Source of the DNA: Kitasatospora albolonga
Lineage (GTDB): Bacteria > Actinomycetota > Actinomycetes > Streptomycetales > Streptomycetaceae
Reading direction: 5' to 3'
Length of the DNA: 64,000 nt
Assembly (NCBI GenBank): GCA_002082585.1
Contig: CP020563.1
Coordinates: 6,690,001 to 6,754,000, forward strand
The first letter of the stretch is position 1. Each line of letters begins with the position of its first letter. Below are positions 37,281 to 46,731 of this stretch, in pieces. Made by a program: the position numbers and the translations under genes. The notes under the pieces are model-generated. The model was not told the DNA's origin. It saw only the letters and a list, made by a program, of their open reading frames with translations, and searched no databases.

Positions 37281-37925
37281 CTACATCGCGTCCCGCTGCA
37301 CCCGGTCGAGCCGGCACTTCGTGCCCTCCGGGGCCTCCCCGGTGCCCTGGGCCGTCATTTTGGCCTTCTCCCCGGGCGCGACGTCCTCCGCGACCGCGAG
37401 GCCCTCGGACACCAGCTCACCGTCCCGGTCCACGAAGGACACGTACGCGACATAGGCCGCCGTGCTCCCGGTCCCGTTCACGACTTCCAGCTCCGCGTGC
37501 GGCCAGTCGATCAGGGAGTCCCGCGTGCACTTCGTGATCGTGACGTCCGCCGTCCCGTCCGTGTCGAACTCGGGCTCCTCGTCCGGTTCCTCCTCGTCCT
37601 CCTCCGTGTACGGAGCGGAGGAGGACGAGCCCGGCCGCTCGGGCGACAGGGCCGCGGAGTCCCAGGCCGACTGCATCAGCGAGTAGACGAGCACCACCAC
37701 CGCCCCCACCAGGGCGAAGGAGACGCCGAGGACGAGCGTCACGATCAGGCCCGTACGCCCCTTCCGCGCCGGTCCGGCCGGGGCCGGGGCCGCCCAGGGC
37801 TCCCGCGCCCACGGCGAGGGCGGCGGCTGGGGGGACGACCGCTCCGGCTCCGGACCGGCCTGCGCCGGGGTGTGCGGCGCAGGCTGCGGCTGTTCGGGCG
37901 GCGGAGGCGGAAAGTTGTCGGACAT
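37281..37925 (-). CDS. single-pass membrane protein with Pro-rich N-terminus
   Basis: 214 residues. The cytoplasmic N-terminus (1-55) is rich in Pro, Gln and Ala; one membrane helix follows (GLIVTLVLGVSFALVGAVVVLVYS, about 59-82); an acidic linker (EEDEEEPDEEPEFD) leads to an extracellular beta-type domain with two Cys (KCTRDS and KCRLDR), resembling FxLYD-type domains. Such proteins are common in Streptomyces and uncharacterised. It converges on acnA. Confidence 0.75.
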   Translation of the reverse strand: MSDNFPPPPPEQPQPAPHTPAQAGPEPERSSPQPPPSPWAREPWAAPAPAGPARKGRTGLIVTLVLGVSFALVGAVVVLVYSLMQSAWDSAALSPERPGSSSSAPYTEEDEEEPDEEPEFDTDGTADVTITKCTRDSLIDWPHAELEVVNGTGSTAAYVAYVSFVDRDGELVSEGLAVAEDVAPGEKAKMTAQGTGEAPEGTKCRLDRVQRDAM

Positions 37926-38032
37926 GCGGTCCCCCCACGGGAAATCGAGCAGGTGAGGGACTTACGGTACGTGGCCCCGCCGACACCACCCGCGCCACCC
38001 ACCCCACCCGTGCGGAAAACGAACGGACCACC

Positions 38033-38650
38033 ATGGGCGAGCTGATCCTCATCCGGCACGGCGAGACCGAGTGGTCCCGCTCCGGGCAGCACACGAGCTG
38101 GACCGACCTCCCCCTGACCGCGACCGGCGAGCGCCAGGCCCGCGCCCTCGCCCCGCTCCTCACCGGCCGGAACATCGCGCTCACCCTCGTCAGCCCCGCC
38201 GTCCGCGCCCGCCGCACCGCCGAACTGGCCGGGCTCACCGGGGCCCGGGTCACCCCCGAGCTGCGGGAGTGGGACTACGGCGGCTACGAGGGCGTCACCA
38301 CCCGGGAGATCCACCGCACCCGGCCCTTCTGGAACCTGTGGACCGACGGCGTCGACCCGGGTACCGACGAACACCCCGGCGAGAGCCCGGCGCAGGTCGG
38401 GGCGCGGGCCGACACCGTGCTGGCGGGGGTGCGGTCGGCCGCCGAGCGGGTCGGGGACGGAGACATCGCGTTGGTCGCCCACTCCCACCTCCTGCGCGTC
38501 CTCACCGCCCGCTACCTGGGGCTGACCCCGGCCGAGGGGCGCCTCTTCCAGCTCGCCACGGGGGCGCTCTCCCGGCTCGGTACGGAGCACGGCCAGCCGG
38601 TCGTCACCGCCCTCAACGTGGCCCTGCCCGAGAGCCTTCAGGACACGTAG
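38033..38650 (+). CDS. histidine phosphatase (phosphoglycerate-mutase-like)
   Basis: 205 residues. The catalytic LIRHGETEWS motif at residues 6-15 holds the phosphohistidine; the second His is in VAHSHLLRVL near residue 148; the acid lies in ELREWDYGGYEG. This is the branch-1 histidine phosphatase family (PGM/CobC/SixA-like). Substrate cannot be told; probably a small phosphate ester. Cytoplasmic. Confidence 0.88.
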   Translation: MGELILIRHGETEWSRSGQHTSWTDLPLTATGERQARALAPLLTGRNIALTLVSPAVRARRTAELAGLTGARVTPELREWDYGGYEGVTTREIHRTRPFWNLWTDGVDPGTDEHPGESPAQVGARADTVLAGVRSAAERVGDGDIALVAHSHLLRVLTARYLGLTPAEGRLFQLATGALSRLGTEHGQPVVTALNVALPESLQDT

Positions 38651-38659
38651 AAAGCCGAC

Positions 38660-38685
38660 GGCCGGCACCCCTGGGGGTACCGGCC
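38660..38685. terminator. hairpin between convergent phosphatase and GH92 genes
   Basis: GGCCGGCACCCC and GGGGTACCGGCC pair with one mismatch around TG. Confidence 0.75.
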
Positions 38686-38707
38686 GCCCGCGTGGATCAC
38701 GTACGGA

Positions 38708-41700
38708 TCAGGAGATCAGCTCCACCTCCGCCAGCGTCGCCGCCCCGGTCAGCACCAGCCGGTACTGCGCGTACGCCCCCGGCCGGTCCACCGAGAAGGC
38801 CCGGGTCTGCCTGTCCCAGGCGAAGGACTGGCCCGAGCGGCGGTCCAGGTCCTTCCAGCTCTTCCCGTCGGACGAGCCCTGGAGCGTCCACCCCTTCGGG
38901 GCCTTGTCAGCCGCCGCCGAGGTCAGCGTGTACTGGAGCGCCTTGGTGGACGCGGGCACCGGCAGCTCCACCGACGTGACCTCCGCCGAGGTGGCCGAGG
39001 TGTTGTCGAACAGCGCCCCGTCACCCTTCAGCACATCGCCCTTGGGCGCCGGGGCCTTGTCGTCCCGCTGGATGGAGACCGGGGCCGCGTCCTTGCCCGT
39101 GCCCCAGGCGGACGGCTTCGGGCCCATGTCGAACTCCAGCGTGCCGCCCCTGGCCAGCACCTCGTGGGGGAGCGCGGTGGAGGTCCACTTCTTGCCGTTG
39201 ACCTTCACGCCCTGCACGTAGATGTTCGTCGCGCTGTTCTTCGGGGCCTTGACCGTCAGCTTGCGGCCGTTGTCCATGCGGACGGTGACCTTCTTGAAGA
39301 GCGGCGAGCCGATCGCGTACTCCCCGCTGCCCATCACCAGCGGATAGAAGCCGAGCGCCGAGAAGAGGTACCACGCCGACTGCTCGCCGTTGTCCTCGTC
39401 GCCGTGGATGCCCTGCCCGATCTCGCTGCCGACGTACAGGCGGCTCAGCACCTCGCGGACCTTCTCCTGTGTCTTGTGGGGCTGCGAGGCCGCGTTGTAC
39501 ATGTACGTGGCGTGGTGGGCGACCTGGTTGCTGTGCCCGTACTGGCCCATCCGCACGTCCCGCGCCTCGGTCATCTCGTGGATGACCCCGCCGTAGCTGC
39601 CGACGAACTCCGGACCGGCCGTCTCGGGCGTCGAGAAGTACGTGTCCAGCTTCTTGCCGAGCCCCGCGCGGCCGCCGTACAGGTTGGCCAGGCCCCGGCT
39701 GTCCTGCGGGGCGGTGAAGGCGTAGCCCCAGCCGTTGGTCTCGGTGTAGTCGTAGCCCCAGACGCGGGGGTCGTACTGGTCCGAGGGGAGGCGCCAGTCG
39801 CCGTTGGGCTTCCTGCCCTGGAAGAAGCCCGCCTTGTCGTCGAAGAGCTTGACGTACTTCTGCGCCCGGTTGAGGAAGTAGGCCGACTCCTCCTTGTACC
39901 GCGTCTTCTTCGTCTTCTTGTAGAGCTCCTCGCCCATCCGCGCGATGCCGTAGTCGTTGAGGTAGCCCTCCAGCGACCAGGACAGGCCCTCGTGCGTCGC
40001 GGTGTTGGCGTAACCGGTGAAGACGGAGGTCTCCATGCCCTTGCGGCCGACGCCCGAGGACGGTGGGGCCACGGTGGCGTTCTTGACGGCCGCGTCGTAC
40101 GCCGCCTCCGCGTCGAACTTCACGCCCTTGACGTACGCGTCCGCGAAGGCCACGTCCGAGCTGGTGCCGGTCATCAGGTCCGCGTAGCCGGGGGAGGACC
40201 AGCGCGAGGTCCAGCCGCCGTCCTTGTAGTGCTGCACGAAGCCGTCCACCAGCTCTCCGGCCTTCTTCGGGGAGAAGAAGGAGTAGGCGGGCCAGGTCGT
40301 GCGGTAGGTGTCCCAGAAGCCGTTGTTGACGTACACCTTGCCGTCGACGATCTTCGCGCCGGTCTTCGTCGGAGTGTCCGTGCCGGTCGGCTTGGAGAAG
40401 GGGCTCGCGTACTTGTTCTTCCCGTCGACCTTCTCGTGACCGGAGTTCGGGTAGAGGTAGAGCCGGTAGAGGCTGGAGTAGAGCGTGGTCAGCTGGTCCT
40501 CGTTGGCGCCCTCCACCTCGATCGTCCGCAGGATCTTGTCCCAGGACTTCTGCGCGGTGCGCCGCACCTTCTCGAAGGAGGTGGACGCCGGGATCTCCAT
40601 CGCCAGGTTCTTCTTCGCCTGGTCGACGCCGATCAGCGAGGTGGCCAGGCGCAGGTTGACCGTGCGGTCCTTGCCCGCGTCGAAGCGGAAGAAGCCCGTC
40701 ACGTCGTCGCCGCCCCCGCCCTTCAGCATCCCGCTGTCCGTGACCGGCGCGTCGAAGACGCCGTACACGAACATGCGGGTGGCGCCGGTGGACAGGCCGC
40801 TCTTGACGTCCGTGTAGCCGGAGAAGGAGCGGGTCGCCGGGTCCAGGGTGAGGCCGCCCGCGTTCGACACGTTGTCGAAGACCAGGCTCGCGTCCTTGCC
40901 CGGGTAGGTGAACCGCATCCGGGCCGCGTGGTCGGTCGGTGTGATCTCGGCCTTCAGACCGTTCTCGAACGTGACGCCGTAGTAGTGCGGTTTCGCCACC
41001 TCGTTCTCATGCCGGAACGGCAGCGCACGGGCCGTGCGGGCGGCGTCCGGGGTGCCGGAGGCGGCCGAGGGCATCACCTGGAAGGTCTGCCGGTCGCCCA
41101 TCCAGGGGCTCGGCTCATGGCTGGCGCTGAGAGCCTGGAGCGTGGGGAGGTTGTCCTCGTTGTTGCCCCGGTGGTAGTCGTACAGCCAGCTCAGCGAACC
41201 GGCGTTGGTGACCGGCGTCCAGAAGTTGAAGCCGTGCGGGACGGCGGTCGCCGGAATGTTGTTGCCGCGCGAGTAGCCGCCGGAGGAGTGGGTGCCGCGC
41301 GTGGTCAGCGCGTAGTCCGACAGATGCGCCTTGCGCTTCTCCGGCTTCCTCGGCTCGATCACGATGTCGTCGACCCAGCCCTGGAACTTCGCCGGGCCCT
41401 TGGCGGAGTCGTACGCCACCAGCACCCGGTCGACCGTCTTCCCCGCCGCGACCGTGCCGATGCGCGAGGAGACCTTGTTCCACTGGTTGACGTAGAGGCG
41501 CTTGGCGTCCCCCTGGCCCTGCGGGGTCAGCAGGCCGCCGTGGCTGTCGGTGGCCCTCAGCTCGCTCAGATACGTGCCGTCGGTGAAGGCGAGGTCCACC
41601 GCGACGTGGGTCGCGGGGTAGTTGAGGTCCGTCTCGCCCATCTGCGGATAGACGAGATAGGAGAGCTCGGTGTCCTTGGTGACGGCCGTGTTCACGTCGA

Positions 41701-42589
41701 AGACCTTGTTGTACGCGTACGCCCGGCCGTCCGGCTTGTGCGTACCCGCGTAACGCAGTGCCTTCTTTCCGGTGAATCCCGCGCCCGCCTTCGCGGTGGG
41801 CGAGCCGGAGGGGCCCCGGTCCGGCCTGCTGCGCATCTCGTCGGGGACGGGCGCGGAGGTGTCGCCGTCCGAGAACTGGACGTCGGCGAGCTGGAGGATG
41901 TCCGACGCGCCGTTGTTGGCGGTGATCTCCAGCCGGAAGTGCCGGTAGGCGGTGCCGGAGGCGACATCGTACGACTTGGTCTCATGGCGCTTGGCGAAGG
42001 TCTCGCCGCTGCGCCGGTCGAGGTCGGTCCACTCCTTGCCGTCCGCCGAACCCTTGAGCGTCCAGTCCCTGGGGTCGCGCGGGGCGTGGTCGTTGGCGGA
42101 GGTGAGCGCGTACGTCACCACCTTCACCGGCTCGTCCAGGTCGAACTCGACCCAGCCGGTCCGCGAGAACGCCAGCCACTTGGAGGCCGGTTCGACGTCG
42201 ACCAGGTTCTCCTTGACCTCACCGCCCGCCGTGTTCTCGGCACTGGCGCGGACCTCGGTCACCCGGTCGGTCACATTGCCCGGTATGCCGGTGGAGAATC
42301 CGCCGTCGACACCCGATGAGCGCTCTGTGCCGTCCGGTCCTTCTTCTGCCGTGTCGCGCCAGTCCGGCTGCTTCTCGTCCGCCTCGAAGGAGGAGCGGAA
42401 CGTCCGCTCGCCGGAAGGCTTCTGCGGCGCCCCGGACGGACCGGCGACGGCGGCCGTGGGGGCCGCGAGGGCCAGGGCGAGAGCCGCCGCGAGGACGGCG
42501 GCCGTACGGCTCCGTCTCGTACGGCCCGTACGGGAGGCGCTGCTGAAGACCTTCCCAGCGCCTTGGTGGAGACCACGTGGTGGCTGCAT
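38708..42589 (-). CDS. secreted GH92 alpha-1,2-mannosidase with discoidin domains
   Basis: 1293 residues. A long signal peptide (RRSRTAAVLAAALALALAAP, cleavage near AVAG) is followed by an F5/8-type C (CBM32) domain at about 110-240 (SANDHAPRDPRDWTLKGSADG), a GH92 N-terminal beta-sandwich and catalytic domain (NGFWDTYRTTWPAYSFFSP, GFYPLVMGSGEYAIGSP), and a second discoidin domain at the C-terminus (APKGWTLQGSSDGKSW). GH92 enzymes are calcium-dependent exo-mannosidases trimming mannans or N-glycans. Its upstream palindrome fits LacI-type control. The acidic catalytic residues could not be assigned with certainty by eye. Confidence 0.92.
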   Translation of the reverse strand: MQPPRGLHQGAGKVFSSASRTGRTRRSRTAAVLAAALALALAAPTAAVAGPSGAPQKPSGERTFRSSFEADEKQPDWRDTAEEGPDGTERSSGVDGGFSTGIPGNVTDRVTEVRASAENTAGGEVKENLVDVEPASKWLAFSRTGWVEFDLDEPVKVVTYALTSANDHAPRDPRDWTLKGSADGKEWTDLDRRSGETFAKRHETKSYDVASGTAYRHFRLEITANNGASDILQLADVQFSDGDTSAPVPDEMRSRPDRGPSGSPTAKAGAGFTGKKALRYAGTHKPDGRAYAYNKVFDVNTAVTKDTELSYLVYPQMGETDLNYPATHVAVDLAFTDGTYLSELRATDSHGGLLTPQGQGDAKRLYVNQWNKVSSRIGTVAAGKTVDRVLVAYDSAKGPAKFQGWVDDIVIEPRKPEKRKAHLSDYALTTRGTHSSGGYSRGNNIPATAVPHGFNFWTPVTNAGSLSWLYDYHRGNNEDNLPTLQALSASHEPSPWMGDRQTFQVMPSAASGTPDAARTARALPFRHENEVAKPHYYGVTFENGLKAEITPTDHAARMRFTYPGKDASLVFDNVSNAGGLTLDPATRSFSGYTDVKSGLSTGATRMFVYGVFDAPVTDSGMLKGGGGDDVTGFFRFDAGKDRTVNLRLATSLIGVDQAKKNLAMEIPASTSFEKVRRTAQKSWDKILRTIEVEGANEDQLTTLYSSLYRLYLYPNSGHEKVDGKNKYASPFSKPTGTDTPTKTGAKIVDGKVYVNNGFWDTYRTTWPAYSFFSPKKAGELVDGFVQHYKDGGWTSRWSSPGYADLMTGTSSDVAFADAYVKGVKFDAEAAYDAAVKNATVAPPSSGVGRKGMETSVFTGYANTATHEGLSWSLEGYLNDYGIARMGEELYKKTKKTRYKEESAYFLNRAQKYVKLFDDKAGFFQGRKPNGDWRLPSDQYDPRVWGYDYTETNGWGYAFTAPQDSRGLANLYGGRAGLGKKLDTYFSTPETAGPEFVGSYGGVIHEMTEARDVRMGQYGHSNQVAHHATYMYNAASQPHKTQEKVREVLSRLYVGSEIGQGIHGDEDNGEQSAWYLFSALGFYPLVMGSGEYAIGSPLFKKVTVRMDNGRKLTVKAPKNSATNIYVQGVKVNGKKWTSTALPHEVLARGGTLEFDMGPKPSAWGTGKDAAPVSIQRDDKAPAPKGDVLKGDGALFDNTSATSAEVTSVELPVPASTKALQYTLTSAAADKAPKGWTLQGSSDGKSWKDLDRRSGQSFAWDRQTRAFSVDRPGAYAQYRLVLTGAATLAEVELIS

Positions 42590-42619
42590 ACCGAGCCATT
42601 CCTCCCCGGAGCGTGCTTG

Positions 42620-42631
42620 GACAACGTTGTC
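42620..42631. promoter_or_regulatory. LacI-type operator upstream of GH92 gene
   Basis: GACAACGTTGTC is a perfect 12-bp palindrome inside TGGACAACGTTGTCAT, 31 bp before the mannosidase ATG. The central CG with AA/TT flanks is the LacI/GalR operator style. Confidence 0.7.
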
Positions 42632-42830
42632 ATAGCGGGATGCAAGGTCCAGTAGGGAGCCAAGTGACGGGACGTGTCAAGGGTGTTGCCGCGGGCGCGG
42701 TGGGCGAATCGGCCGTAAGGGGAGAAAGTCGCCCCCGGAACAGGGCGCACGGTGCCGACGTGTCCGCGAGGTCTCAACTCGGGAAAGACTGCCGCTCCAA
42801 CCTGCATTCGATCTTGCTCAGTTGGCGACA

Positions 42831-42846
42831 AGTGGACTATACCTGT
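42831..42846. promoter_or_regulatory. DasR-responsive-element-like site upstream of ngcE
   Basis: AGTGGACTATACCTGT agrees with the DasR consensus AGTGGTCTAGACCACT at 12 of 16 positions. DasR is the GlcN-6-P-sensing GntR regulator of chitin/GlcNAc uptake in Streptomyces, which fits a chitobiose transporter 250 bp downstream. Confidence 0.5.
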
Positions 42847-43096
42847 CGCCATCTGCACAGCCGTTCCGACGGATGAGCGCAGGGGGAGACGGAGGACGGT
42901 CGCGAGGGTGCCACGGGCGTCCTCACTGTACGGTTCTCCGGCACCCCCATTCCACCGGTTTTTTCTCTCCGGTACACCTGCATATCTGCACCACCCAAGC
43001 GCAACTGACCGCGGTGGCGGGGCCCTTCGCCTGAGGCGAGTTTTCGACGGGTGACCGGTACACCGCCTGAGTCCTGGAGAAGGCGAGGACTTGAGC

Positions 43097-44545
43097 ATGG
43101 GATCGACCTCCGCTCAGCACAATGAGGGCCTCGGCCGTCGCGATCTGATCAAGCGTTCTGCCGCACTCGGCCTGATCGCTGTTCCGACGATGAGCTTCCT
43201 GTCCGCCTGCGCGAGCGGCAGCGGTGACAGTGGCGACGACAAGGTCGAAAAGGGCGAGAAGACCGAGAAGAACCCGCTGGCCGTCAACGGCAGCGCCCCG
43301 CTGGAGATCGTCATCTTCGACGGCGGGTTCGGCACCAAGTACGCGGAGGACGCCCGGGACGTCTACAAGAAGACCTACCCCGAGGCGCAGATCAAGTTCT
43401 CCGCCACGCAGAAGATCCAGTCGGTCCTCCAGCCGCGCTTCAACGGTGGCACCCCGCCGGACCTGATCGACAACTCCGGTGCCCAGCAGATGGACATGGG
43501 CGTCCTGGTCGGCAAGAAGCAGCTCACCGACCTCACCCCGCTGCTCGACGCCCCCTCCATCGACGACCCCGCCAAGACGGTCCGCGACACCCTGCGGCCC
43601 GGCATCGTCGAGATGGGCCAGTTCGATGGCGACCCGGTCTGGATGCTGTACTACGCGTACACGGTCTACGGCGTCTGGTACTCGCAGACCGCGCTGGACA
43701 AGCTCGACGCCACGTACCCGGAGACCTGGGACGACATGCTCGCGCTCTGCGCGAAGGCGAAGAAGCAGGGCATCGCGGGCTGGACCTACCCCGGCAAGCA
43801 CCCGTACTACATCCCGTTCTCGCTCTACCCCTTCATCGGCAAGATCGGCGGCGTGGAGGTCCTCAACGCCATCGACAACCTGGAGCCGAAGGCGTGGGAG
43901 CACCCGGCGGTCAAGGCGGCCTTCGAGGCGTACTACGAGCTGTACGCCAAGGGGTACATCCTCAAGGGCACCCCCGGCCTGGACCACCGCGGTTCGCAGG
44001 GCGCGTGGGCCCGCGGCAAGGCGCTGTTCATCCCGAACGGCTCCTGGGTCGAGAACGAGGAAGCGGCGATCATCCCGAAGGACTTCAAGCTCTCGGTGGG
44101 CGCGCCCTCGAGCCTGGACTCCTCGGACAAGCTGCCCTTCGGCACCATCTGGGCCTCCGGCGGCGAGCCCTTCATCGTCCCGGCCAAGGCGAAGAACCCG
44201 GCGGGCGGCATGGAGCAGCTGCGCATCATGCTCAGCGAGGCGTCCTCCAAGTCCTTCACCTCCAACACCAAGTCGCTCTCCGCCTTCAACGGCGGCACCG
44301 ACGGCCTGGAGCTCTCCGACGGCCTCAAGTCCGGTGTCGCCGCGCTGGACAAGGCGGGCACCAACGTGGTCAACCCGCGCCTCCAGGACTGGTACGTCAA
44401 GCTCCAGAAGGAGCAGATCGGTGTCGCCGCGCTCGGCGAGATGATGGCCGGCCGCGCCACCCCGGCCGAGACCATCAAGAAGATCCAGGCATTCGCCGAC
44501 GCGACCGCCAAGGACCAGTCCATCAAGCACTTCAGGCACCAGTGA
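43097..44545 (+). CDS. ngcE: N-acetylglucosamine/chitobiose-binding lipoprotein NgcE
   Basis: 482 residues from ATG 43097, seven bases after GGCGAGGA; a TTG two codons earlier is less likely. The N-terminus has a twin-arginine type motif (GRRDLIKRSAALG) and lipobox LSAC, so it should be Tat-exported and lipid-anchored. The rest is a group-1 sugar solute-binding protein. The match to NgcE of S. olivaceoviridis and SCO6005 rests on remembered sequence and synteny. It delivers GlcNAc or N,N'-diacetylchitobiose to NgcFG. First gene of ngcEFG. Confidence 0.88.
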   Translation: MGSTSAQHNEGLGRRDLIKRSAALGLIAVPTMSFLSACASGSGDSGDDKVEKGEKTEKNPLAVNGSAPLEIVIFDGGFGTKYAEDARDVYKKTYPEAQIKFSATQKIQSVLQPRFNGGTPPDLIDNSGAQQMDMGVLVGKKQLTDLTPLLDAPSIDDPAKTVRDTLRPGIVEMGQFDGDPVWMLYYAYTVYGVWYSQTALDKLDATYPETWDDMLALCAKAKKQGIAGWTYPGKHPYYIPFSLYPFIGKIGGVEVLNAIDNLEPKAWEHPAVKAAFEAYYELYAKGYILKGTPGLDHRGSQGAWARGKALFIPNGSWVENEEAAIIPKDFKLSVGAPSSLDSSDKLPFGTIWASGGEPFIVPAKAKNPAGGMEQLRIMLSEASSKSFTSNTKSLSAFNGGTDGLELSDGLKSGVAALDKAGTNVVNPRLQDWYVKLQKEQIGVAALGEMMAGRATPAETIKKIQAFADATAKDQSIKHFRHQ

Positions 44546-44594
44546 TCACGCGTCACCAGCGGCGGCAGCTCGGGGAAGGTCGGAGTCGGTAACG

Positions 44595-45515
44595 ATGCAA
44601 CACGGTAAGTACCGGTTCATAGTCGGGTTCTTGGCGGTCCCGATGGCGTTGTACGTCATCCTCGTCATCTGGCCCTTCATCCAGTCCATCTACTACTCGT
44701 TCACGGACTGGACGGGGCTGAGCCCCGACTTCACGATGGTCGGGTTCGACAACTACGCCAAGATGCTCGACGACGACATCTTCTGGAAATCGCTTCAGCA
44801 CAGCGTGCTGCTGGCGGTTCTGCTGCCGCTGGTGACGCTGGGGCTCGCGCTCTTCTTCGCCTTCATGCTCAACGTGGGCGGGCGGCGCCGCAAGGGCGCC
44901 GCCATCACGGGGGTCCGGGGCTCGGGCTTCTACAAGATCGCCTACTTCTTCCCGCAGGTGCTCTCGATCGCGATCGTGGCCATCCTGTTCCAGTTCGCCT
45001 TCGACCCGGCCCAGGGCATGATCAACGGCACGCTCAAGGCCGTGGGCTTCACGGACGTCCCCGACTGGCTGGGCGATCCGAAGCTGGCCCTGTGGGTCAT
45101 CATGGCGGTCCTCGTCTGGTGCACGACGGGCTTCTTCGTGGTGCTGTTCTCCGCGGGCATGGCCTCCATCCCCAAGGACTTCTACGAAGCCGCCCTGCTG
45201 GACGGGGCGAGCCGCTTCACGACCTTCTTCCGGATCACGCTGCCGCTGCTGTGGGACACGGTCCAGTCCGGCTGGGTCTACATGGGCATCCTGGCGCTCG
45301 GCGCCGAGGGCTTCGCCATCGTGCACATCATGAGCGTCGGCCCCGGCGGGCCCGACTACTCGACCACCGTCCTGCCGCTCTACGTCTACCAGTCGGCATT
45401 CCGTGACGGACAGGCGGCCTACGCGACCACGATCGGTGTCGCCCTGCTCCTCGTGACGCTGGCCTTCGCCGCCCTCGTCATGCGGGTGGGCCGGCGCGAG
45501 CGGCTGGAGTTCTGA
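44595..45515 (+). CDS. ngcF: GlcNAc/chitobiose ABC permease NgcF
   Basis: 306 residues, six predicted membrane helices, beginning FLAVPMALYVILVIWPFIQS. The cytoplasmic EAA loop EAALLDGASRFTTFFRITLP contacts the ATPase. Carbohydrate uptake-1 permease family. Lies 49 bp after ngcE and overlaps ngcG by one base (TGATG). Forms the membrane channel with NgcG. Confidence 0.9.
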   Translation: MQHGKYRFIVGFLAVPMALYVILVIWPFIQSIYYSFTDWTGLSPDFTMVGFDNYAKMLDDDIFWKSLQHSVLLAVLLPLVTLGLALFFAFMLNVGGRRRKGAAITGVRGSGFYKIAYFFPQVLSIAIVAILFQFAFDPAQGMINGTLKAVGFTDVPDWLGDPKLALWVIMAVLVWCTTGFFVVLFSAGMASIPKDFYEAALLDGASRFTTFFRITLPLLWDTVQSGWVYMGILALGAEGFAIVHIMSVGPGGPDYSTTVLPLYVYQSAFRDGQAAYATTIGVALLLVTLAFAALVMRVGRRERLEF

Positions 45516-46444
45516 TGAAGACCACCGACACCCCTCCCTCCGCCACCGACGCGGCCGAGGTTCCCGCCCAGCGCGCCGGAACGGCCGCCAAGAGCCCGTC
45601 CGCCCCCGCGAAGAGCGGCGAGGGCAAGGTTCTCAACGTCTTCTCGCACGGCGTGCTGGTCCTGTGGGCGATCATGGTCGTCCTGCCGCTGTTCTGGGCG
45701 GTGATGTCCTCGTTCAAGACCGACACGGACATCTTCAACAGCCCCTGGTCGCTGCCCGGCTCGCTGAACTTCGACAGCTGGGGCCGGGCCTGGAGCCAGG
45801 CCCATATGAGCGAGTACTTCCTGAACACCATCCTGGTGGTGGGCGGTTCGCTCGTCGGCACCCTGGTCTTCGGGTCGATGGCCGCCTATGTGCTCGCGCG
45901 CTTCGAGTTCCCGGGCAACCGCTTCATTTACTTCTTGTTCGTCGGCGGTATGAGTTTCCCGATCATGCTGGCGCTGGTCCCGCTGTTCTACGTCATGGAC
46001 AACATGGGGCTGCTGAACACGATCCACGGCCTGATCCTCGTGTACATCGCGTACTCGCTGCCGTTCACCGTGTTCTTCCTGACCTCGTTCTTCCGTACGC
46101 TGCCGACCTCGGTGGCGGAGGCGGCGATCATCGACGGGGCCTCGCACACCCGCACGTTCTTCCAGGTCATGCTGCCGATGGCCAAGCCGGGCCTGATCAG
46201 CGTCGGCATCTTCAACTTCCTGGGGCAGTGGAACCAGTACATGCTGCCGACCGTGCTGAACACCGACCCGGAGAAGCGGGTGCTGGCCCAGGGTCTGGTG
46301 GAGCTGGCGGCGAGCCAGGGGTACAAGGGCGACTACTCCGGCCTCTTCGCCGGACTGGTGATCGCGATGCTCCCGGTGCTGGCGGCGTACATCATCTTCC
46401 AGCGCCAGGTCGTCTCCGGTCTGACGGCGGGGGCGCTGAAGTAG
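45515..46444 (+). CDS. ngcG: GlcNAc/chitobiose ABC permease NgcG
   Basis: 309 residues. A low-complexity Ala/Pro N-terminus precedes six membrane helices and an EAA loop EAAIIDGASHTRTFFQVMLP. Translationally coupled to ngcF. No ATP-binding gene follows, in keeping with Streptomyces CUT1 importers that share the ATPase MsiK encoded elsewhere. Confidence 0.9.
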   Translation: MKTTDTPPSATDAAEVPAQRAGTAAKSPSAPAKSGEGKVLNVFSHGVLVLWAIMVVLPLFWAVMSSFKTDTDIFNSPWSLPGSLNFDSWGRAWSQAHMSEYFLNTILVVGGSLVGTLVFGSMAAYVLARFEFPGNRFIYFLFVGGMSFPIMLALVPLFYVMDNMGLLNTIHGLILVYIAYSLPFTVFFLTSFFRTLPTSVAEAAIIDGASHTRTFFQVMLPMAKPGLISVGIFNFLGQWNQYMLPTVLNTDPEKRVLAQGLVELAASQGYKGDYSGLFAGLVIAMLPVLAAYIIFQRQVVSGLTAGALK

Positions 46445-46467
46445 GCCACGCGCCCGTAGCGGGGCGG

Positions 46468-46530
46468 AAGCAGGTCACGCGTCCGCACAAGAAGACCACG
46501 CGTACGCATAAGAAGGTCACGTATCCACAA
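46468..46530 (+). repeat. three 21-bp imperfect tandem repeats
   Basis: Units start at 46468, 46489 and 46510, each beginning AAG and following the pattern AAGnAGGTCACGCGTnCGCA. They lie 23 bp after the ngcG stop and run straight into the hairpin terminator. Each unit is seven codons long, but no start places them in a credible gene. Confidence 0.75.
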
Positions 46531-46577
46531 CGGCCCGGTGCCCCGGCGGAGAACTTCTCCGCCGGGGCACCGGGCCG
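46531..46577. terminator. perfect 23-bp inverted repeat after ngcG
   Basis: The arms 46531-46553 and 46555-46577 are exact complements, starting CGGCCCGGTGCCCCGG. A very strong hairpin without a T-run, as is usual in Streptomyces. Confidence 0.88.
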
Positions 46578-46731
46578 TCGCGGTGTGTGCCGGTGCTCAG
46601 GTCTTGACGGGAGGCACCCCCGAACGGTCAGCTTAGAGTTCACATGTTGGAGGAAGCCGGGGTGTCATCGCTGCTGCCCCGGCCGGGGCGGTCCCTGGGG
46701 CCGCCCGCCAAGGGCAGGAGTGGATGAGTCG

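Larger units (their letters stand above)
42590..43096. other. 507-bp divergent control region of GH92 and ngcE
   Basis: No gene is supported here. It holds the LacI-type palindrome near the GH92 start, a DasR-like site (42831-42846) and a small TCGCC-TGA-GGCGA stem followed by GTTTT at 43027-43043, about 55 bp before ngcE, which could be an attenuator. Confidence 0.6.

Noticed and set aside
39164..42319. 1051-codon open frame opposite the GH92 gene
   Set aside because: Low-complexity antisense frame; the minus strand carries signal peptide, GH92 and discoidin motifs.
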